Shown piece by piece: positions 56,138-63,366 of a DNA stretch of 64,000 bases. Position numbers and translations under genes: made by a program. The notes beneath the pieces are model-generated. The model did no database searches. It was not told the DNA's origin and saw only the letters and a list, made by a program, of their open reading frames with translations. Position 1 is the first letter of the stretch. Each line of letters begins with the position of its first letter. The stretch comes from Methylovulum sp. (GTDB taxonomy: Bacteria > Pseudomonadota > Gammaproteobacteria > Methylococcales > Methylomonadaceae): NCBI RefSeq assembly GCF_028687615.1, contig NZ_JAQTZU010000008.1, forward strand, positions 62,001 through 126,000, written 5' to 3'.

Positions 56138-56680
56138 ATGTATAAGCCTTTAGATAGTAAAGACATTGAAAGCGAGTTAAGTTACGCTTACTTACACGCT
56201 GTTGCATCATCGGTTGGAATAAATTGTCGGACAGACAATAGACATGCCGATAACCGATGTACTGATGCGATTCTTACTTGTCATGAGCATTTTGAAGGCA
56301 GCTATAAGGAAGAAATCGACTTAAAAATTCAACTAAAAGCAACAATAGCTAAACCAGTTGAAACGCCTTCCCATTGTTCTTATTTTTTCCGTGGCGTTAC
56401 CCAATACGATTGGCTACGCGAAGAAACCCAAATTCAAAATCGTATGCTGGTCGTTTTGTTTTTACCAGAAAATCGTGGCGAGTGGTTGAGCGTAGACCCT
56501 GAGCAATTGATTTTAAAAAACTGTGCTTACTGGCTTAGTTTGCGAGGGGCTGATGCGAGTGCCAATAGTTCAGGAACGACGGTTTATTTGCCCAAAGAGC
56601 AATTGCTTTCGCCCGAAAACTTGTTAAATCTTTTCCAAAGAATATCTAAAAATGAACCATTGAAATATGTATCGCCATGA
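56138..56680 (+). CDS. DUF4365 protein (PD-(D/E)XK-like)
   Basis: A 180-residue protein of the DUF4365 type. A nuclease-like core is visible: CTDAILTC with Asp43, then EIDLKIQLKATI near 59-70, where Asp/Glu, Gln65 and Lys67 match a QLK variant of the PD-(D/E)XK site. VVLFLPENRGEWLSVDP follows near 104-120. DUF4365 proteins are frequent in defence loci. The stop overlaps the next gene by four bases, so the two are coupled. AT-rich relative to sufS. Confidence 0.8.
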   Translation: MYKPLDSKDIESELSYAYLHAVASSVGINCRTDNRHADNRCTDAILTCHEHFEGSYKEEIDLKIQLKATIAKPVETPSHCSYFFRGVTQYDWLREETQIQNRMLVVLFLPENRGEWLSVDPEQLILKNCAYWLSLRGADASANSSGTTVYLPKEQLLSPENLLNLFQRISKNEPLKYVSP

Positions 56681-57810
56681 ATAATGACATTTTCGAAACC
56701 ATTGCACCGACAGATTTAAGGGATTTTTTAAAATCCAAGGGTTGGCTTTTGGTAGAAGAAGCCATTAAGGATGGTTTGTATGTTCTTAAAAACTCTCAAT
56801 ACGACCGTAGGCAACTGGCTTTTCCAATTGATAATAGTGCGCCGGATTATTTGGATTGCGTTGAAACCGTTATTCAGAAATTAGTAGATTTAGAAAACTG
56901 CTCATTCCGCGAATGGATGATGGCATTTTCTGAAATGAAAGACGATGCCATTGGTTATCGCATTGTCGATCAGCGCAATGAAAGCGCTTATATTCCTCTC
57001 AATTACGCCATAGAAGCTTTAAAAGGGGCAAAGGACATTTTGTTGTCCGCAGCCCATAGCGTATTAAAACCGCAAGCTTATCATCCCAAGCTGAAGCGTA
57101 AAGAAGCGGCACAACTATTGGAAAAATCGCGTTTTAGACACACCGAAACGGGCAGTTTTGTCATTAAAGTTTCCACTCCTGTTAAAGCAATGGATTTGCA
57201 AGCGGATGTCTTTGAAAATACGCCTTTTGTCCGACAAGCGACATTAGTCATTAATCAATCTATATCTCAGTTGGTTGAGGCTATAGAAGCCGATAAAATG
57301 GAACAATTAATTGATAAAGTAAGACAGGAACCAAAACCCATTTTGTCATCAAATTTTTGTAAAGCTTTGCTTAATTTCCATGACGCAAATGATAATGCGG
57401 ATTTATTTTTAAACTTTAAATGGGCAAGCATCATCAATAAGCCGTTAAACACTAAGAATACAATAAAAATACAAAGTGACTACTATAGCCGTATTGAAGA
57501 TATTAGAAAGGAATTAAAAACCCAAGAGAAAGATAAGAAAGATATTTTTATTGGTACTGTTGAAGTATTGGCTGGTGATTTAGATTCAAGTGAACAACGT
57601 ACAGGAGATGTGATATTGGATCTTTATCAACAAGATGGTGAAAGTATTCGGGCAAGGGTCAACCTAAAAGCTGAATGGCATAGTTTAGCAATTAAAGCTT
57701 ATGAAAATGCTGGGCATTACATTCAAATTAAAGGTACGCTACAAGCGGGTAATCAACCTAGAATAATCAAAGATGTCACATCATTCTCTATTATTGAAGA
57801 TAATCCTTGA
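56677..57810 (+). CDS. Unrecognised partner of the DUF4365 protein
   Basis: I do not recognise this 377-residue protein as a named family. It is soluble, with an N-terminal half rich in charged helices (AAQLLEKSRFRHTETGSFVIKVSTPV near 144-169). A C-terminal segment (about 285-377) of beta strands, GTVEVLAGDLDSSEQRTGDVIL and GHYIQIKGTLQAGNQPRIIKD, resembles an OB- or sensor-type small barrel. It overlaps DUF4365 by four bases, and I recall the same pairing in other defence-rich regions. No nuclease, helicase or protease motif is seen. Probably the second subunit of a two-gene system of unknown function. Confidence 0.6.
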   Translation: MNNDIFETIAPTDLRDFLKSKGWLLVEEAIKDGLYVLKNSQYDRRQLAFPIDNSAPDYLDCVETVIQKLVDLENCSFREWMMAFSEMKDDAIGYRIVDQRNESAYIPLNYAIEALKGAKDILLSAAHSVLKPQAYHPKLKRKEAAQLLEKSRFRHTETGSFVIKVSTPVKAMDLQADVFENTPFVRQATLVINQSISQLVEAIEADKMEQLIDKVRQEPKPILSSNFCKALLNFHDANDNADLFLNFKWASIINKPLNTKNTIKIQSDYYSRIEDIRKELKTQEKDKKDIFIGTVEVLAGDLDSSEQRTGDVILDLYQQDGESIRARVNLKAEWHSLAIKAYENAGHYIQIKGTLQAGNQPRIIKDVTSFSIIEDNP

Positions 57811-57879
57811 TTTAAAGGATAGCTTACATTTGACATATTCAATATTAACAAGCAGTTAGCAAGATAATATAAGGATTTT

Positions 57880-58110
57880 ATGTTCTACACCATCAAAGCC
57901 CACATCCACCAAGGCGAACAATCCGGCTTCGTAGCCGAATGCGTTGAATTGCCAATTGTTACGCAAGGGCAAACTTTAGATGAAGTGACCGCCAATTTGC
58001 GTGAAGCGATTAGCTTGCATTTGGAAGGCGAAGATTTGGCAACGTTAGGTTTTGCGCCTAATCCGCCGATTGTGGTCAATTATGAAATGGCGGCTGTATG
58101 CCAAAGCTGA
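57880..58110 (+). CDS. hicB: HicB-type antitoxin
   Basis: A 76-residue HicB-like protein with a partial RNase-H fold: FYTIKAHIHQGEQSGFVAECVELPIVTQGQTLDEVTANLREAI. There is no added DNA-binding domain, so this is the short form. It precedes hicA with a 13-base overlap, the antitoxin-first order. AAGGA lies before the ATG. The pair sits between the DUF4365 module and sufU. Confidence 0.9.
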   Translation: MFYTIKAHIHQGEQSGFVAECVELPIVTQGQTLDEVTANLREAISLHLEGEDLATLGFAPNPPIVVNYEMAAVCQS

Positions 58111-58340
58111 AACGTTTAACCGCCAAACAAGTTTTAGCGATTTTAAGCGGATTTGGATTTATTGTTGTGTCACAACGTGGTAGTCACATTAAAATGATGC
58201 GGATGGTACTGGGGCAAAAACAAATATTGACCGTTCCGAACCATGACGAACTCGATACCGGAACGTGCAAGGCGATAATGCGCCAAGCTAGCCGATATAT
58301 CAGTGCGGAGCAGTTGTATCCGTATTTCTATTCTGAATAA
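58098..58340 (+). CDS. hicA: HicA-type mRNA interferase toxin
   Basis: An 80-residue double-stranded-RNA-binding-like toxin that degrades mRNA when free of HicB. The sequence LTAKQVLAILSGFGFIVVSQRGSHIKM has the family GSH with catalytic His30; VPNHDELDTGTCKAIMRQA completes it. It overlaps hicB by 13 bases and ends 13 bases before sufU. It appears intact, so the essential downstream gene sits directly behind an active toxin. Confidence 0.9.
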   Translation: MPKLKRLTAKQVLAILSGFGFIVVSQRGSHIKMMRMVLGQKQILTVPNHDELDTGTCKAIMRQASRYISAEQLYPYFYSE

Positions 58341-58353
58341 ACAGAGAAAAACC

Positions 58354-58806
58354 ATGTTTGAAGACCTACGCGACCTCTATCAAGAAGTCATATTTGACCA
58401 CAACCGCAATCCCCGCAATTTCCGCGTGATCGACAACGCCGACCGCAAAGTGGAAGGCTTTAATCCCTTATGCGGCGACCGTTTGACGCTGTTTTTAAAA
58501 ATGGACGGCGATACGATACAAGACGCCAGTTTCCAAGGCTCCGGTTGTGCGATTTCCACGGCATCGGTGTCGTTGATGACGGACATTATCAAAGGCAAAA
58601 CCGAAGCGGAAGCCGATGCCTTGTTTAAGACGTTCCACGACATGACCACGGGCAAAGGCGAAAATATTCAGTTGGAAGCGGTCGGCAAATTGGCGGTGCT
58701 GGCGGGGGTGCGCGAGTATCCGGCACGGGTGAAATGCGCGACCTTGGCTTGGCATACGCTGGATGCGGCGTTGAAGAATGAAACGCAGTCTATTTCTACC
58801 GAATAA
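58354..58806 (+). CDS. sufU: Fe-S assembly protein SufU (IscU-like)
   Basis: SufU accepts sulfur from SufS and passes it to SufBCD. I chose the ATG at 58354 (MFEDLRDLYQEVIFDHN), the family start, giving 150 residues. Cys40 in NPLCGD, Cys65 in GSGCAIS and Cys128 in VKCATLAWHTL are the zinc/sulfur ligands. The insert between the second and third cysteines and the final Leu-rich helix fit SufU rather than IscU. It is the last suf structural gene. Confidence 0.95.
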   Translation: MFEDLRDLYQEVIFDHNRNPRNFRVIDNADRKVEGFNPLCGDRLTLFLKMDGDTIQDASFQGSGCAISTASVSLMTDIIKGKTEAEADALFKTFHDMTTGKGENIQLEAVGKLAVLAGVREYPARVKCATLAWHTLDAALKNETQSISTE

Positions 58807-58852
58807 GTTTGTGGGTTCGGTTAGCGACAGAGGCCGTGAAAGTTTTTGGTTT

Positions 58853-58882
58853 CGGAGTCAAAAAACATGTTTTTTAACTCCG
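58853..58882 (+). terminator. AT-rich hairpin after sufU
   Basis: CGGAGT-C-AAAAAA, loop CATG, TTTTTT-A-ACTCCG: a 13-position stem with one C/A mismatch, 46 bases past the sufU stop. It may end the suf transcript. The T-run is inside the stem rather than after it, so its strength is uncertain. Confidence 0.5.
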
Positions 58883-58949
58883 ATGATTGCTAAAAATCAA
58901 TATGTTATAAAATACCATTTTGACAAATTCTGCATACTTTCACAGTCTC

Positions 58950-58997
58950 GATAGTGTAACCTACGAATCTAAGCAACAAATGTTGGGTTACGCTATC
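58950..58997. repeat. Imperfect inverted repeat before rsmJ
   Basis: GATAGTGTAACCTA at 58950-58963 and TGGGTTACGCTATC at 58984-58997 pair at 12 of 14 positions, the others being wobble pairs in RNA, around a 20-base loop. It lies 22 bases before the rsmJ start and resembles GTAACCCA-type dispersed repeats. Confidence 0.55.
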
Positions 58998-59019
58998 GTT
59001 ATCTAACCTACCTGTTTTT

Positions 59020-59805
59020 ATGTCCCCACAAAATCCCTATCTCGGAAAACTCGCCGTGCTTTACGAAGACTACGGCGACATCGCACCTTTCCAACAACTG
59101 GCAGACCAGCTTGCCGTTCCGCTCCGCAATTCCGTCGAAGCTAATTTCGATCAACATGAAGCCTTTTTCCTCTGCTGGCGTGACGGTTGCCTAAAACTGC
59201 TCGATAAGGAATTACTGAAAAAAGGCGGCATGATGGTGGAAATTGAACCGCGCGAGGGCGAACAACGCTCATGGCCCGCGCCGAAAGACGGGGCATTGGC
59301 GAAAGCTTTGGGGCGCAAGACCAAAACTGTGGTCGATGCGACGACGGGCTGGGGGCAAGACAGCCTGCATATTTTTCGCATGGGTTATGGGTTGCTGTGC
59401 CTCGAACGCTCGCCCGTAATGGCGGCTTTGCTTGCCGATGGTTTGCAACGCTTAGCGCAGGAAGAGTGGATGCAGCGTTTGCAATTACACCCGCCGCGTT
59501 TGTTGGCAGGTAATGCCATTGACTTGTTGGCAACGCTGCCAGAACCGCCCGATTGCATCTACCTTGACCCGATGTTTCCGCCCAAACGCAAAAAATCGGC
59601 CTTGGCGAAAAAGTCGATGATGGTGTTGCGCGATTTGTTGGGCGATGATGAAGACAAAGACGCGTTGTTCGCCGCCGCGATGCAAGCCACCGGCAAGCGC
59701 GTGGTGGTGAAATGCCCCGATTATGCGCAGCCGTTGGGCGGCGGCAAGCCTAGCGATAGTTTTCACGGCAAGCTGTTGCGGTATGATGTGTTTTTGAAGA
59801 ATTAG
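59020..59805 (+). CDS. rsmJ: 16S rRNA (guanine1516-N2)-methyltransferase RsmJ
   Basis: RsmJ methylates G1516 of 16S rRNA. The 261-residue protein shows the S-adenosylmethionine motif VVDATTGWGQDSLHIF near residues 105-120 and the catalytic region CIYLDPMFPPKRKKSALAKK near 180-199, both characteristic. It ends in a VVVKCPDYAQPL strand. It sits between sufU and the Rieske ferredoxin, 24 bases before the latter. Confidence 0.92.
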   Translation: MSPQNPYLGKLAVLYEDYGDIAPFQQLADQLAVPLRNSVEANFDQHEAFFLCWRDGCLKLLDKELLKKGGMMVEIEPREGEQRSWPAPKDGALAKALGRKTKTVVDATTGWGQDSLHIFRMGYGLLCLERSPVMAALLADGLQRLAQEEWMQRLQLHPPRLLAGNAIDLLATLPEPPDCIYLDPMFPPKRKKSALAKKSMMVLRDLLGDDEDKDALFAAAMQATGKRVVVKCPDYAQPLGGGKPSDSFHGKLLRYDVFLKN

Positions 59806-59829
59806 TAAAATATTAACGGAGAATCAACC

Positions 59830-60150
59830 ATGTCAGATTGGGTGGATGTCATTGCCGAGCAAGCCTTGGCGGATGGTGACAATATAGTCGTCGATGTCGA
59901 TGGCACCGATGTCGCGGTGTTTAAAATCGACGGTGTCTGTTATGCGATTGAAGATGTTTGCACCCACGACGGTGCGGAAATCGCCAGCGGGATATTGGAG
60001 GGGGATGAGATCATTTGCCCACGCCACGGGGCGAGGTTTTGCGTGAAAACCGGAGCGGTCAAATCGGCCCCGGCTTATGAGGATGTCGCCTGTTTTCCGG
60101 TGCGGATTGAAAACGGTAGGGTGCAGGTCAAGGATGACCGTTGGGATTAG
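59830..60150 (+). CDS. Rieske [2Fe-2S] ferredoxin
   Basis: A 106-residue soluble Rieske ferredoxin. The cluster ligands are Cys44-x-His46 (CTHDGAEI) and Cys63-x2-His66 (CPRHGARF). There is no signal peptide. Ferredoxins of this type are often found at the end of SUF operons and may supply electrons for assembly, or serve dioxygenase-type enzymes. GGAG precedes the ATG. It is separated from sufU by rsmJ. Confidence 0.92.
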   Translation: MSDWVDVIAEQALADGDNIVVDVDGTDVAVFKIDGVCYAIEDVCTHDGAEIASGILEGDEIICPRHGARFCVKTGAVKSAPAYEDVACFPVRIENGRVQVKDDRWD

Positions 60151-60157
60151 ATGCAAT

Positions 60158-60211
60158 GTCCACGAAATACACGAATCGTGCTTTTCGCTTCGCGCTCTAC
60201 GGCTCGTGGAC
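60158..60211. repeat. Inverted repeat with CACGA ends
   Basis: GTCCACGA near 60158-60165 and TCGTGGAC near 60204-60211 face each other around a CG-rich centre. It is located between the convergent Rieske and haem-protein genes and may terminate both transcripts. It resembles the CACGAA-rich text near 24906-25021. Confidence 0.45.
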
Positions 60212-60233
60212 GATCTGTAATATCAAAAAAGTT

Positions 60234-62423
60234 TTACAAACTGCCGTTAGCTTTCAAATAAATCAACAATTCCCGCAAGGCTTCCGGTTTATTGGTCGGT
60301 GATGGCTGGCCAATTTGGTCTTTGGTGTTGATACCGTGGCAAGCCGGGCAGGTGCGGATTTCACCGGGCTGCATGGATAGCCAGTTACGCTCCCTGACCA
60401 CAAAATTGCCTTGTGTGTCGGTCAATTGCCAGCTTAATGCCCGGCGGGTTGGCAGCAGCATGGCGACTGAACCATCATTGGCGATTTTGACACTGCCTTT
60501 CGGTGCGCCTGGGGCGACTGGCGGATTGGCTTTGACGCTGTGCAACGGTTGCGCCAATACGCGGCGGCCTGGTTTAGGCGTTGAGGAATAGCCGCCAGTC
60601 AACCCGCGTATCTGGTCTGCCTGGAACGCTTGAAAATGCGCCACTTCGTAGGTTTTTCCTGTTGGCGTTATTGTTTGGGTGCCGGAACCCGCCACCGCCA
60701 GATTGAACGGTTGCTGTTTGTCGCTGTGGTCACGTTGGGTGACATTGCGCATGATCGCCAACGCCAAGCCTTTGCTTTTCAAATACAGCCTCAAGCTGGC
60801 TTCACTGACGCCTTCTTCCTGTAACACTTGCATTTCCGGCGTAGCCAAAGTGGGGGCCAATTTGACTGGTTTAGGCCGCGCTTTCACTTCTACAGGTTGC
60901 AGTTCCCACAATTCATTGGAGTAATGGACTAAGGAATCGGGGCTGTAATACATGATATTTTTGCTAATGCCATTGGTCAGCACTTGGTCGGCAGTCCAGG
61001 TGCCGTTAGGCAATTGTTTCAGTGTCCGCAAACGGAACGCATAACGGGCTTGCGGGTAACTATCTGAAAAATCGGGCGAGATCGTGCCTTCATTCCGGTC
61101 TTGGCGGGTTTCAAAGGTATGCGCAGCCAGCAAAGTGCCATCAGACAAAATCGTCGGGTCGCGGTAATGGCCTGAATTTTCAGGCGATGGTGTCGCGCCG
61201 TCTTCGACAAACGACGAAGTGGATTTATCGGTGAGATAATCAATGGTCATCTCGTCAGCATTGTGTGACGGAGCCACATTGGTCAACCTGACGATTTGTC
61301 CCGCAGCATGGGTGGCGAATTCCGGCGCGTTGATGCCGATAAAATAATTGGCGTTGGTCGGGTCTTGCTTGATTTGCAAAAAATTGCTGATTTTGTTGGG
61401 ATTGGAGCTATTAGTCTGATCAGTCAACACCGGATCATCAGTAAATACGCCATTGACATAAGAACCGCCCAATTCGTGCCTGCCGATATGGTTCACCAAT
61501 TCCAGTTCCGAGCCATCTTCGTGGACTTGCCAAGGAAAGAAATGGTTAAAGCTATGTCCATTCAGATTAGTGCCAGCCAAAGAAATGTGGTCAAACGTCA
61601 GCGGTTCAGGAAACACTTCTTTGCGGCTGTTCACTATTTTGGCATTGGCGGCTTCGCTGGAATAATTGAATGTGCCGTAATTATCCGTACCGTTACGATC
61701 GCCGGCGGCTTGCTGGTCTTGTTGCAAATGATCCCAGCGGGTAAAAATTACCCGCCCGTAACTGTCCACAAACGGGTTAAAATCTCCCGAAGGAGAGTGC
61801 GTCAACATGACTTGTTTGCCATTGATAGGGTTGAGGCTCCAAAGGCCGGTGTTGGAAGGGGCTTCTTCGTATTCGTCCAATTGCGGATATAAATGCGCTT
61901 GTCCGCCGCGTGGCTGGTCGGAGACAAAAATTATGCGCCCATCCGTGCCATAAGTGGGGGTGATGTTGTTGTAATTGCTCGGTTGATTGGTGACTTTGGT
62001 GATGACCGGGGTGTCATTTTTACCTAGCCCGGTGATTTCATACAGTTGCCAGCGGAATGTTTTCACTTGATAATGTTGCGGTGCACCGACGACCATGCTG
62101 AAAATGATTCTTTTGCCGTTCCAATGCACCGCAGGGTCACGCACTTGGATGGCGTTGTTGCCTTGCAAACCGTTTTGACCAAATCCAGCCGCCGCTGTCA
62201 GGTTTTTTAGCGTACCGTCGGGATAGCGTATCCATAAATCACCGCCCCGGCCTGAAATGTCGATGCCCGCCTGATGGTTGCAAAACGTCGCATTGATGGT
62301 GCAAAAATCCTGCGGGATGGGGACTTGCGTCACAAAAGCGATAGGGGAATGAATTGTTGCTTGGCTAGGCGGAGCGAATTGGGCAAGTAGTGCCAGACTT
62401 AATCCAGTCAATTTGATATTCAT
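60234..62423 (-). CDS. Exported PD40/TolB-like protein with one c-type haem motif
   Basis: A 729-residue exported protein with a signal peptide (MNIKLTGLSLALLAQFAPPSQA). The first 500 residues look like a beta-propeller of WD40/PD40 type, with repeated blade text (GRIIFVSDQPRGG, YGRVIFTRWDHLQQD, RDPTILSDGTLLAAHTF). Near the C-terminus RTCPACHGIN gives a single CxxCH haem-binding site. The arrangement recalls proteins annotated as similar to the middle domain of the hydrazine synthase alpha subunit; the function of such non-anammox relatives is unknown. Probably a periplasmic or outer-surface cytochrome-like protein. Confidence 0.7.
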   Translation of the reverse strand: MNIKLTGLSLALLAQFAPPSQATIHSPIAFVTQVPIPQDFCTINATFCNHQAGIDISGRGGDLWIRYPDGTLKNLTAAAGFGQNGLQGNNAIQVRDPAVHWNGKRIIFSMVVGAPQHYQVKTFRWQLYEITGLGKNDTPVITKVTNQPSNYNNITPTYGTDGRIIFVSDQPRGGQAHLYPQLDEYEEAPSNTGLWSLNPINGKQVMLTHSPSGDFNPFVDSYGRVIFTRWDHLQQDQQAAGDRNGTDNYGTFNYSSEAANAKIVNSRKEVFPEPLTFDHISLAGTNLNGHSFNHFFPWQVHEDGSELELVNHIGRHELGGSYVNGVFTDDPVLTDQTNSSNPNKISNFLQIKQDPTNANYFIGINAPEFATHAAGQIVRLTNVAPSHNADEMTIDYLTDKSTSSFVEDGATPSPENSGHYRDPTILSDGTLLAAHTFETRQDRNEGTISPDFSDSYPQARYAFRLRTLKQLPNGTWTADQVLTNGISKNIMYYSPDSLVHYSNELWELQPVEVKARPKPVKLAPTLATPEMQVLQEEGVSEASLRLYLKSKGLALAIMRNVTQRDHSDKQQPFNLAVAGSGTQTITPTGKTYEVAHFQAFQADQIRGLTGGYSSTPKPGRRVLAQPLHSVKANPPVAPGAPKGSVKIANDGSVAMLLPTRRALSWQLTDTQGNFVVRERNWLSMQPGEIRTCPACHGINTKDQIGQPSPTNKPEALRELLIYLKANGSL

Positions 62424-62701
62424 AATAAGTTGCTCATTGGGGTTGGTTTTAATGGATTGGTTTTAAATGGACTTCCAGGCGGCTTTTGGTAAAAAAGGAA
62501 GCCGGATTGTTGTTAGTGTTCTATTAATCTAAAAATAGGTGATCCAAAAATACAGCCGCTATTTCAATACCTTATTCGCCGTGCTTCTATCTGGAAATCA
62601 TTAGACCACCCCTGTAGAATGAAAAATGTGCTATATCTACCCAATCCATGTGAATAAATCACATCCTAAATTTTACTAGCCTGATTATAGGAATCCTGAC
62701 C
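62424..62701. other. Divergent intergenic region with a TGTGA/TCACA dyad
   Basis: This 278-base region holds the promoters of the leftward haem protein and the rightward Crp-family gene. The dyad ATGTGA-ATAAA-TCACAT at 62648-62664 is 37 bases before the regulator start. Crp-type sites normally have a six-base spacer; this has five. Confidence 0.5.
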
Positions 62702-63349
62702 ATGCTTGAAAACGTACCGTTGTTTGAATCGCTTTCACCTCAAGACAGGGCGGAGCTGGAATTGGGGATACACACGCAATTTTTCACCAAAGGTTCCATT
62801 CTGGTCGGTCAAGGAGAAGTGTCGAACAATTTGCTTTATATCGTGCTGTCAGGGAAGCTTAAAGTGTTCATGGGCAATGAAGAAGGCCGTGAAGTCTTAT
62901 TGGATTATCTTCAGGAAGGGGACACCTTTGGCGAGTTGTCCTTGTTTGACGACGAACCCCGTTCTGCTACGGTGATGACGGTTGAAGATTGTAAAATCGC
63001 CCTGTTGCCCCGTGCTTATTTGTTCACCTGCTTACAAAACAATCCCAATATTGCGATTGAATTGCTGAGGACGGTCATTAAACGGATGCGTAACACCACC
63101 GAACAAGTCAGCAGCCTGGCGTTGCTGGATATTTACGGCAGGATAGCCAAGGTGTTGACCAACATGGCAAAGCCAAATGAAGATGGCAGGTTGATTACCG
63201 AGACCTTGACCCACCAGGAATTGTCAACAATGGTCGGTTGTTCGCGGGAAATGGTCACGCGGATTCTTAACGATTTAAAACGTGGCGGCTATATTGCCAT
63301 CGACAACCACCGCATCGAAATAAAAAATCGCCTGCCATTGCGTTGGTAG
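62702..63349 (+). CDS. Crp/Fnr-family regulator with intact cyclic-nucleotide motif
   Basis: A 215-residue Crp-family regulator. The cyclic-nucleotide domain (about 8-120) has the full phosphate-binding cassette FGELSLFDDEPRSAT, with Glu78, Arg87 and Ser88 as in cAMP-binding proteins. There is no N-terminal cysteine cluster, so it is not an oxygen-sensing Fnr. The winged helix has LTHQELSTMVGCSREMVTRILNDLKRGGYI near 168-197. It probably responds to cAMP or a related nucleotide. It sits 17 bases before birA and divergent from the haem-motif protein. Confidence 0.88.
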   Translation: MLENVPLFESLSPQDRAELELGIHTQFFTKGSILVGQGEVSNNLLYIVLSGKLKVFMGNEEGREVLLDYLQEGDTFGELSLFDDEPRSATVMTVEDCKIALLPRAYLFTCLQNNPNIAIELLRTVIKRMRNTTEQVSSLALLDIYGRIAKVLTNMAKPNEDGRLITETLTHQELSTMVGCSREMVTRILNDLKRGGYIAIDNHRIEIKNRLPLRW

Positions 63350-63366
63350 TGCGCGGATAAAGTCTT

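Noticed and set aside
61296-61892. Open frame (198 codons) opposite the haem-motif protein
   Set aside because: A shadow of the 729-residue protein, which has a signal peptide and coherent domain text.
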